From Azorinus chamasolen (lineage: Eukaryota > Mollusca > Bivalvia > Cardiida > Solecurtidae), in the NCBI GenBank assembly GCA_963576725.1, contig OY755237.1, positions 60,131,873-60,195,872 of the forward strand: 64,000 nucleotides of DNA, in the 5' to 3' direction. Below are positions 23,601 through 35,600 of this stretch, one piece after another (within the stretch, counting starts at the first letter, position 1; every line of letters starts with the position of its first letter). Made by a program: the position numbers and the translations under genes. Below the pieces are notes generated by a model. That model was not told the DNA's origin. It was given only the letters and a program-made list of their open reading frames with translations, and made no database searches.

Positions 23601-26600
23601 TTGGCCTTGACCTAATTTCATGTATCCTTGTATCAACTGGAAGGCCATCAACCAAGCTATCTGCATACCTAATATAAATTGGATAGCACATGTAGTTCAG
23701 AAGTTATAACAACATTTTAATGACAGCCAATGTTTCAAAATAGTGACCGCGACCTGATTTCAGGTAAATTTATGTCATCCATAAGGTCCTTATCAAAGCT
23801 ATCTGAATACCAATTGTGAATTACCTAGCATTAGTGGATCAGAAGTTATAGCAAAATGTTAAAATGTGTTGAAAAATAGTCAAGTTGTCAAAATAGTGAC
23901 ATTGACCTTTACCCAGTTTCATGTATCCTTGAGTCACGGTACCGAACATAACACAATCGGGATGAAGAATATGTAAGCGGCCCGGTAGCTTGGTCGGTAG
24001 AGCGTTGGAACGGTAGCCCGAAGGTCCCGGGTTCGAGCCCCGGTCTGGCTGCATATTTTTCTCCCCATGTTACATTTGGCGCCCAGCATGGGAGTTACGT
24101 ATTTGTATGGTTAGTCTAAGACGCCTTCAAATATATATATACTACTCACGATTGAATAAATTCGAGGATGAATTTCAATTAAGTGGGGAAGTATGTCACG
24201 GTACCGAACCTAACACTGTCGGGATGAGTAATATGTAATATATGCGGCCCGGTAGCTCAGTAGGTAGAGCATCGGAACGGTAGTCAGAAGGTCCCGGGTT
24301 CGAACCCCGGTCTGGCTGCATACTTTTCTCCCAATGTTGCACTTGCATGTCCTTGATAGGAAACAGACCACATAAAATTAATTAACTATTAGTGTTTGTA
24401 AAATGCAGGGCAAAGGGATATTGTAGAGTTTTCTTAACTGGCACTACATAAAGTAACCATGTGTTTTAAAAATTATTTTTTATAGGTAAATCTGTTTTCT
24501 TGAATAGTGTTGCACTTTTAATTACTGCTCATGAACAAACTCGATAAAACCGAGGTCTGCAATTTTCTCTGTTTGCATTGATGCATTTGCTTTTAAAGGA
24601 TCTCCTACTTTCAAAATTCAACAGCAGGTGTTAAGTGCTTCTTTTGAGGCCGTAAAAAGTCGCCCCGTACTTCATTATCAGTGCTGTTATACTTTCTGGA
24701 CATTCGGGATCATTAGTATTTTATGTTATTTGTTTAGAAAATTGAATATCGCTTAAGCCGGTGCTAGGGAGTGTGAGTAGTGTTGCACTTTTTATTACTG
24801 TTCATGAACAGACTCAATATAATTGAGTCTGTAATTGTCTCTTTTTGTATTGCTGCATTTGTTATCCTACTTTCAGATTTTAGCGAAATCTGGCTTAGGC
24901 TATTATTATTTACCTCGGGACCAGAATAATAACAGAGCCCGCATAGCCGCGCATCGTTTATCCCATGCTCTGACATGCTATACAGAATTATTGGTTATGA
25001 TCTCTGAATAAAACAGAACATGCGGGTCGGGAGGAGGGACTCCCTTTCAAAGCAGGTAGGTATATCTAACTAAAACAGATCTTGCTTATTAAAATCTAAT
25101 GTTAGTAGCAAAATACATTACCTGCTGAGAAATTGAAACCTTCTACCTTAGATAAGACGTGTATTTCGCTACGTCGTATTGCTGCCGCAAACATGTAAAG
25201 GAATACATTCTTCACGTCAAGTGTAATAAGGAGGCCTGATCTAGAGGCTTGTAAGGAACTAGTGTGGGGTCACAAAACACAAGACATCCCATTTCGGCAT
25301 CAGAGAACGTGCTGCCGGTTTCTGAATCTCGAACGCATGGATAAACTTATGTGGCTTTGCCTGCTTGACTTTACTACTTTTTCAATTAGACAGGGTTGTG
25401 CGAGAACCGATGTTCTTCATACCACGAAAGCTGAGGGTAGCAGAAGGCACAACCCTATATCCTTTGATGGTACTGACTGCGAGTTTCCTTTCCAAAAAGA
25501 GAACAACTAAGAAGTCAGAGATGTCCTGAATAGAGGGCCGGATTGGTTTAGTCTGTTTCTGACGACACCAATCCGTGAATACTTTCAACTTCGCATTGTA
25601 GACAATAGAAGTTAAGCATCGTCCGGCCTTGGCGACCGGATTGCCAACCGATTTAGAAAACTAAACTTTCTCTTTCGGAGGCCCCTCCGGATAACAGCCA
25701 GACATGAAGGTGGGAGATAGCGGGGTCTCTGTTGAGATCGCCGCCTGTCTGAGAGAGGATATCCTGTCTGGGAGTGATCGAGAAGAGCGACTCGTACAGG
25801 AGACTCAGATGATAAAAAATCGATTCATCGGGAGTTTGACTCATAAAAAGCACACGCCAATTTCTAAAACCCATATGCTTTTCATAACATTCACCTTCTT
25901 AAAGAAGCTACCATATTACAGGCATACTTGAGCTTTTTAGTAACTGTCTTCTCATTATGTAAAGGAATCTCACTGTGTATGTAAGAATTGTACATGTATG
26001 TATTATAGCGAGTACAAAATTATGTCACTCCTTAGCCTCCATTAGTGACGCCATGCCCTAATTTACAATAATATGTCTAAGTTCCGTTTTGCCTCAATCA
26101 TTTAAATAATCGCAGTTGCTTTGGCGAATATGTAAGGCACGTTGCTTGTTAACACAAACTTTGTGCGGATTACCCCCATCAGTGGCACCTGAAATACGCA
26201 TTCACATGCGAAATGGGCTGATTCCTGCTGGTAGTCGATTCGTGCTCTTTCTGTACATGTAAAAGAATAGCCTTATTCGAGAAACCAGACGTATTAAAAT
26301 GTTTACGTTATTTTAGAGTTTCGCCATGAGCTGTTTCGCTATCTACTTGCGGCATGTGTATATTTGAATATGAAACTGTATGTATCGGTAATAAAATGAG
26401 GAGCAGGCCTAATATTGATTCAGTATTGATTCTAATCTCCCCGGTATCGCCCAGAAGCGAGCACACCTGAGAGTTATCGTTCGTACTACAGTAATCATTA
26501 TTGACACTCCTGACGAATGGAATTGTCATCTTATACACTAATAACATTCACTCATTTTGACATTGTTTAAACCGTGTGAATAATTATCTGACACCAGTGA

Positions 26601-29600
26601 TTGTTCACCCACAAAAGATTGTAATTACCTGTATCGTGATCACCAGACGTACCTTGTCGGTGTTGGACCAAAATGTCTAATTCACACTTGAACTCAATCA
26701 GAATGAGACGTGTGACTTCGATAAAAACACTGATTATTACATACAGAGACACGCTTTGGGACGGAACATGACTTCGACTTACTAAATATGTAGTCAGTTC
26801 GAACTTATATTTATATAGAGAAAATAGGAAGAAATGTTGGCACTTGATAACGAGAAATTGTATCAAGTGTGTTCGCTATAACGACATTGGACTGTACATC
26901 AAAACCCTGATAGTTTGAACACTAAAACAAGTATCGTTATAGGTCTTTAAGACTGGTGGCAGCATTATTCTGCATTACTTTTACCTTGCATTAAGCAGAC
27001 ATTTGTCTAAAACAACATCAATTTTTCATTACTTAAACTTCAAATATCGAGTGTTTACTGTATTAACACCCCTATGCTTCACACCTGAGAGCTAGATGTC
27101 GTAGTAGTTTTCCATGCAGCCATGCCAATGGTGTAAATGCCAGTGCTATTAATAACATCTGCCTGGACAAGGGAGGTAACCTCTACAGAACCATGAGCCT
27201 TCTTGATTTCTTTCAGCCACTCCAGCTGCCGACTAGTGTCCACCTGAAATAGGAAAACACTAACCATTAACCTTTTACTTGATAAATACACCGTTTAATC
27301 CCTTGCAAACAGAGTAGACCTTGATCAATTGCTCCTCAATAATTGTAAAACTTTTATATGAGCAAGTAGTTTCTCAAAATATTTTTTAATGTTTTCAGCT
27401 GGTTGCAATGACAACCAAATTTCTGCATGGATTACCTATATCAGAAGAAAACTTGTAGAGGACCACTTAAAGTTGAAGCAGGTTTATTGTTTATCATCCT
27501 AATACATATATATCATAGCAGACACAGCATGTTCCCAGAAAGATTATCTTGGTTTTCAAATATATTTGTCTCTCATTGTGTTTTAAAACATCATCAGAGA
27601 GATTAACAATCCAGATCATGATAAGACATGAGTTGGTGTGATTGTCAGTTGTATACATGAGCTGGTGTGAAAGATGCATGCATAAGCGGGTATGCTTGTC
27701 AGATGCATGCACAAGTTGGTTTAATCATCAAATTCATGCATGAACTAGTGAGATAATTAGATGCATATATGAGCTGCATGATCATCGGATGCACACATGA
27801 GCTGCGTGATTGTCAGGTGCATGTAAGCTAGTTTGTGAGATACATGCATGAGATTGTGTAATTGTTAGATGTACGAGGGCTGAGCCAAAAAACACTTACA
27901 GGTTCAATTACATTCAAATTTGTATATGTTTAAGATCCATTCATTACAGACATAATTACAAAGATTTAGGAAAATCGATAAGAAAACGCCGTTGCAATGC
28001 CTTCTCCTATAACCGAGGTAACTGGTACCCGGACCACGCCGTTATTGTGAACGTCATTCTGCGACGTCTTCCTTTCATATTAAGACGGCGCTCTATCAGT
28101 CTCTGTAATTGTGAACATTCAGAAATTGGTACATGTGTTTAGGCTGCAAGACCCACTTTAACCCTTTACTCCACCAGTATGCCTTTCTATGACTATGCAA
28201 ACAGAGTATACCCAGCTCAAACGGCTCCTATGTGAGCTGTATGATCAGGGTCTGCTCTGTTTGCTTATGATATAATAACGATATGATTTCTACTTTCTGT
28301 TACGGACAAACATTCTTGTATCCATATGCTATTATAACAATTAATCTAATTAATATTCATGAAGTAAATGATTATATGTGTCCTACATATTCATTTAATC
28401 CAAGCTTTGTCGCTGATTACTGTTCCATAAGATACCCCACAGTCTCTGAAATATATCTAACAGTTTTGCGGCCATTATTAGCCTCGACGTCACTGACAAT
28501 CGTCACCAATTTATAACTAATTATCTTCACGCGTCCACTCCAAGGGTCGTCTTTAATAGTGCCACTTAAACACCGTAGACTTTTTGCAATTCTGGAGTTC
28601 CTCCCACTACTTGTAACAAATTTACCGTTCCCACCTGCGTTTGTCCCAAATTCACGCAAAATTTAATCGCGGAGTGAGTTTCTACCACTTCAGGAACCAT
28701 CAAGTTTGTTTTATGTTTCCTTCTGTACGCCTCACAACAACTAACGTTGTAAATTTGTTTTTCGGAAATGACGTCAGAAATCTGGCAAGTAACGTCAAAT
28801 GGTGATATTCCTGACGTTGACGTAATTTCAGCAGATTTGAATCAGATGTTATTGAAATATGGTCGATTTTTTAAGGATGGCAATAGTGATTTTACGGCTT
28901 GGTCCAGTGCACCGAACCTTTCACAATGAAATTGAATATACCTAAAATAATACTATACTAATAAAACTTTGCATGGAAATTCATATTAGACCATTACTAT
29001 ACATGTAAAAAGATTAAAACAATCGGACATCAAATACAAAAGTTATGGAGAAATTCTACAAACTGTTTGCTGAGCCCTCGTATGCATGATCTCTGCAAGT
29101 ACATGGGCTAGTAAGCTTATCAGATGTATAAATGAGCTGGTATGATTGTCAGATGTATACATGAGCTAGTGGGATTGTCAGTTGCATGCATGGGTTGGTG
29201 TAATTGTCTGATGCATGAATGACCTTATGTGTTTTTCATGTTTGATTGTCAGATACATGCATGAGCTGATGAGATTATCAGATGCACATGTAAGCTATGT
29301 GGTTATCAGATGCATGTATAAGCTGGTTTGTTAGATGCATACATGAGCTGTGTGATTGTCAGATGTATGCATGAGTAGTGTGATTGTCAGATACATGTAT
29401 GATCTGTGTGATTGTCGTTGGCAGATGCATACATGACATATATATGCAGGCGTTGTGTGCTTGTGAGATGCATGTACCAGTTGGTTTGATTGTCAGATGC
29501 ATGCATGAGCGAGTGAGTGTGTCACTTGCATGCATGGGTTGATGTAATTGTCAGATGCATGAATGCCTTTATGTGATTATCAGGTTTGATTGTCGGATAC

Positions 29601-32600
29601 ATGCATGAGCTGGTGAGATAATCAGATACATGCTTGAGCTGTGTAATTATCATCTGCACACGTAAAATGTGTGATTAGCAGATGCATGTATAAGCTGGTT
29701 TGTCAGATCATGCATGAGCTGTGTAATTGTCAGATTCATGTATGAGCTGTGTGATTGTCAGATACAGTGGAATCTCGATATCTCGAACTCGGATAACTCG
29801 AACTTCGGGATAACTCAAACTAAAAGTTAGGTCCTTCCAAAACTTACTGAATTGCTCTAAAATGTATCTCTACAGCTGTCTAAAAGCACATGTGACGGCT
29901 TAATACAGGTCTAAAGTAATGCTGAAAGCTCCTTGGAGTTTTCAGCATTACTTTAGACCTGTATTAAGTTGTGATCTTCAGAAAATGTTCACCTTAGAAA
30001 TCGGATGACTCGAACTTCTGTTGTCTCGAACTTATTTGTATGGACCCTTGAAGTTCGAGTTATCAACTGTATATGCATGAGCACTGTGATTGTCAGATAC
30101 ATGCATGATCCGTGTAATTATCAAATGCATGCATGGGCTTGGTGGTTATCAGATGCATGCATGAGCTCGTGTGATCGTCAGAAGCATGCATGAATTATGC
30201 GATTGTCAGAGGTACGCATGAGCTGTGTGATTATCAATGTAGTGTATTTATTTTAATATTTGACAAAAATACAGTAATAATTTATTAGCCAAATTGACAT
30301 TTGACATAGAATACTTGCATCCAAGTTCTGTTTAATATTTGACATAAATGCACTTGAAGATAATTTCTGTTTGAGCCAGTTTCTGTTTAATATTTGAAAT
30401 AATAAAGACCGCTGGCGGACAATTTCTTTTTGATAAAAATAAAACCACTTGCAGTCAAGTTGGGTAATATCTGACCTAATAAGACCACTAATTTAGTTTT
30501 AAAATACACTTGCAGCCAATTTCTGTTTAATATTGACCCACCATATGCAGCCAAGTTCTCTTAATATATAGACCACTTGCAGCCAATTTCTGCAAGACCA
30601 TATATGTATTTATTTGGGAGTTTATAAGAAAGAACATGCATTAGTGATATACACGACTTATAAACAACATGTATCGTATTTTTATGAACAACATATATGT
30701 ATTTACTTTGACGTTTCTATGATAAAATATGCATTAGTGCTTTTAACGTATCCATATTTTGGAAATATTGATATACACCAGGCAAAGGTTGATATATTTG
30801 AGACAAAAAGGTCACCTACCAGCTGTATTGGAAGGTTTGGATTGGCTTCCAGCTCTTTCCAGACAATCTCACACTTCCCAAGAAGCATCCTGAAATCAGC
30901 TGTCTGCTTCAGATCAAAGATCAATGGGCTGTAACCAGTCACAGCAGAGTGAAGACACTGGACCCGGCTTATATTCAGTGGCTCTTCCCCAGCAGACATA
31001 AATGCAAGATCCACAAATACTTTCAGCTCCTTCAGCCCAGCTATCAATAAAAGATAAACAAGGAAAACCAGTTGAATGTCAATGTCTGAACCTCACGGGA
31101 ATGTATAAATTATATGTGTACTTCAAGATAATAGACGTTTGAGTCATCCGATTTCTAAAATGGACAATTTCTAAAAGTACATGTATGAGTCATGCAGGAA
31201 ATACCACATACAAAACACACAACCGCCGAAACAGCATCACAACGACAAACAGTAAATGTACATGTGTATGAAAGACACAAAGAGACGCACAAAGACATAA
31301 AAACAAACAAAAACGGAAGATGGAAGGGGGTTAAACCGGTTTAGGGGCGCCCAATCTCACACTTATTACATCCCCACCCTAAAATATAATTAGTGTAAAT
31401 AAACGTATATTTACTGAATATCCATCATACTGTGTGAACAATGTCTACGGTAATTATCCTAAGTATCTGGACACCCCGCTCTCCACTGCTTTGTAAAGTT
31501 GTCATTATGGTACCATTTGACCAACATCAAATATAAAGAAACAAAGCAGCAAATAATGTAACCATTTGATCTGGATCTGCACTTTTTGCCTATGATTGTC
31601 TGTCCAAATGCTTAGAGGAATAAGGTTTTCCTGGTTCTGTGAAACCAAACTACAGTAGAACCAGTCTTAATTGGCCATCAAAAAATGGTCTAATTATTGG
31701 TCTGTAAAGCTGATGTTAGATTAATGCAGGTCAAAATTTATGCAAAAACTCCAATTGAAGCTTTCTGCATTATGCTTGTCCTGCATTAATGCCATGCTTG
31801 TCACTCAGGACAGGTTCTACAAATAACAGGTGAAAAGTATCACTAACCATTAGACAATTAAACAGTTGCAACGGTATGGGTCTAGATCAGAGATGTTAAA
31901 TTGTGATGGAATAAGTGTGAGGTTGGGCGCCCAAACACCGGTTTAATCCCCAGTGACGTTTGTCACTGGCCGTTCCAAGGCGGTACTTCCATCTTCCCCC
32001 CTACTGTATGTTTGTTTTGTCTTTGTGTATCTCTTTATGTTTTTATAGTTTGCTGTTTCCTTGTGTTGCTGTTCGGGTGGCTGTCTGTTCTGTATGTGGT
32101 GTTTCCTGCATGACTCAGTTGTACTTGATCAGGGACAGAGTTATAACTAACTTTTACGACTATTAAAATCAGACTCGGGCAAACCGAATAGGTTGAGAAA
32201 TATAAACCCCATAAGATGTAGAACGGGACACATGTGCAGCTAGAGAAGGATAATTAACCGTTTTGAGATCCAAATATTCCCTTTTATAGTATATTTTAGA
32301 CGATACTTCATCATTAGTGATGGAAATATTCAAAAGGAAGTCATACTGTTGGATCGATTTAAAGTAAGTTATTTTGGGTAAATAGAAAATAAAAGTTTGA
32401 ATTTTTTTATCCAAATTCAAAATATCGTCTAAATATATTAAAAGCATTAACAAGAACACATTGTGTATCATGATTTAAGTTTAGCATGAAATCCCTCTGA
32501 TAGCAATACAAATACAAATCTGCAACAAGAGGGGCACAATTTGTTCCCATAGGTATATCAACACATTTTGACGGTACATGGTATCCCCATAACGCACACA

Positions 32601-35600
32601 TATGTTTTCTAAGCAAATGTTACAGATCAACAAACATCAAGGCAAGTCCACATTGTGTAATGTTCAATTTCTGAATTCGAAAAGAATGAACGTTGGACAT
32701 TACAAGCAAGGAACATTTAATTTTCTCTTGCAAAAGTTATTTCTATTTATGCAATCAGTTTATCCTTTATAAGATGTGTGATAGAGTAGTATAGAGTGTA
32801 GAGAAATAGTAATATCTCAATAATGAAATGTTGTACTGTTCATCTTCGAGTTTAGTTAGAGTATCATTTGACTTTTTTATGGACCAAAGACATTAATGCC
32901 AGAATTATCATATAATGTATGAGAGTAACGATTCATATGTTCTTTGTTGATAGTAGGACACGGCGTCAAACGTTTAGATAGTTTAGTAGTAGTACAACAA
33001 CTAGAGTTGGCAGTAAAACATGCCTTATAAGGAATTTTACGTGGCTTCGGAATCCAGTAAACAGTAGAAAAGTACAAATATGAGTCATGCAGGAAACAAC
33101 ACATACAGAACAAACAGCCGCCCGAACAGCAACACAAGAAACACAGCATATGTAAATATCAAAAACATAAGGAGACACACAAAGACAAAACAAACATACA
33201 ATAGCGGGAAGATGGAAGTCTTGGAACTGTCAGTGACAAAAGTCACTGGGGGTTTAAACCGGTTTAGGGGCACCCAACCTCACACTTATTCCAACGAACC
33301 CTAAAAGACAAACAGTGTAAATAAACGCACCCCCTCTCCGACTAATCTACAACAACCGCGATGGCAAATACAGTGGTAAAATGCATGTAAAACGAAAACA
33401 TTTAAGTGAAACAAACTGTATCAACGTATCGGTAGTGTACTCAAGTTTATGCTGTTTTATGTTCGGATCAGACTTAAAAGTATTGCATTAACATCAGCAT
33501 GTTCTCGTCGACATCATCTGATGCAGAATTCTTAAATAGCTTCGGCAATATGGGTACGACAAGCGTCAAAATCTATAAGGGAAGGTAATCTATATTTAGG
33601 TCCTTTAGTAGTTAGGAGCGTCCTGCGACGTTTATCTTTAATTATTTCAAAATTACCAGCGATGACGTGACCAACTAGTTTAAAACAAAAGATTGAGGTT
33701 CTACAGATTCAAGAAGTATGGATCTTGACATATTTAAGCCAGGGACAATTACATTGTGGTTGAAAATAACGTTCCTTATAATTTTATTATATTTTTAGCA
33801 TATGACATGAAATATTTAGGAATAATATCGATTAAATTATTATCACGAAGTATACCTTTTATGTAATAGGAGTTTACTACATATCGAATTTGGCATACCA
33901 ACCCACTTTGTAGTAACTACTACAATTTGCAACGATACTACAAAACGGGTTGGGAGGGTTTCACGCAAATTGTAGTAACATTAGTGATATATTATGAACA
34001 TATGCCAAAAAAGTCATTTTATTTCATGGTATCGTTTTATATATATTATAAAACAAATAAAAAAATATATATTATATAATATTATATAATATTTAATCAT
34101 TTTATATCATATCATTTCATATATATGCATGTTTACTACAAAATGAGTTGTGAAGTTTTAACACAAACTGTAGTAACCCACTTTGTAGTAATTACTACAA
34201 TTTGCAACGTTACTACAAAACGGGTCGCAAGGTCCCATACGAAATGTAGTTAACTGGTTTTAAATCTATTTTATTAAGTAGGCAAGGTATCGGAAACATT
34301 TCTTTTGTGCACTCGGATATTGTCAATATGAAGGACTACCCCAAATTTGGTTGTGTCACACAACCATGCTCGGTGTAATAGGAGTTTACTACGTATTGAA
34401 TTTGGCATACCAACCCACTTTGTAGTAATTACTACAATTTGCAACATTACTACAAAACGGATTGGGAGGGTTTCACGCAAATTGTAGTAACCCGTTTTGT
34501 AGTAATTACTACAATTTGCAACGTTACTACAAAACAGTTGAGATAGTTCATTTTAAAGTGTAGTAGCTTGTATTATTTCATACTATATTATAGATAACAT
34601 ATATATTATTTATTATATAATATTACTTTATATTATATATAATATTATGTAATTATTTATATAATATTTTGTTATATGTTATATTAGTATTATTATACAT
34701 AATACAAAATATTATATATTATATTATATAATATTATATATTATGAACATATGCCAAAAAAGTCATTTCATTTCATGGTATTGTTTTATATCGAATATTA
34801 AAAAAAAGTTTAAACATTTATATATTATATGATTAAATATATTATATAATATTCAATCATTTTATATTATATCATTTCATATATATGCAAGTTTACTACA
34901 CAATGAGTTGTGAAGTTTTAACACAAACTGTAGTAACCCACTTTGTAGTAATTACTACAATTTGCAACGTTAATACAAAACGGGTCGCAAGGTCCCATAC
35001 GAAATGTAGTAAATTGTTTTTGAATCTATTTCATTAAGTAGGCTAGGTATCGGAAACATTTTTATTGTATAATCGGATATTGTCAATATGAAGGTCTACC
35101 CCAAATTTGGCTGCAGTCACACAACCATGCTCCGTGAAATAGGAGTTTACTACATATCGAATTTGGCATACCAACCCACTTTGTAGTAATTGCTACAATT
35201 TGCAACGTAACTACAAAACGGGTTGGGAGGGTTTCACGCAAATTGTAGTTACCCGTTTTGTAGTAATTACTACATTTAGCAATGTTACTACGAAACAGTT
35301 GGGAGAGTTCATTTTAAAGTGTAGTAGCTTGTATTAGTTTATACTATATTATAGATAACATATATATTATTTATTAAATAATATTACTATATATTATATA
35401 TTATGTAATCATTGTATATACTATTTTGTTATGTTATATTAGTATTATTATACCTAATACAAAATATTTTATATTATATTATATAATATTATATATAATG
35501 AACATATGCCAAAAAAGTCATTTTATTTCATGGTATCGTTTTAAATCGATTATAAAAAAATAAAAAAATTATATTATATAATATTTAATCATTTTATATT

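Larger units (their letters stand above)
27874..29080 (-). mobile_element. mariner-type transposon remnant, 1.2 kb
   Basis: Flanked by TA on both sides (27872-27873, 29081-29082), with ends CGAGGGCTGAGCCAAAA and GCTGAGCCCTCG as inverted repeats (8 perfect, then diverging). It lies inside the 29-bp minisatellite, which resumes immediately at either side. Coding capacity is limited to a degraded N-terminal transposase on the minus strand (28417-28720) and there is a nested TTAA-type MITE; the catalytic domain is absent. Confidence 0.75.

Noticed and set aside
29083..30240. Minisatellite as a CRISPR array
   Set aside because: Repeats are contiguous and degenerate without unique spacers, and the genome is animal.
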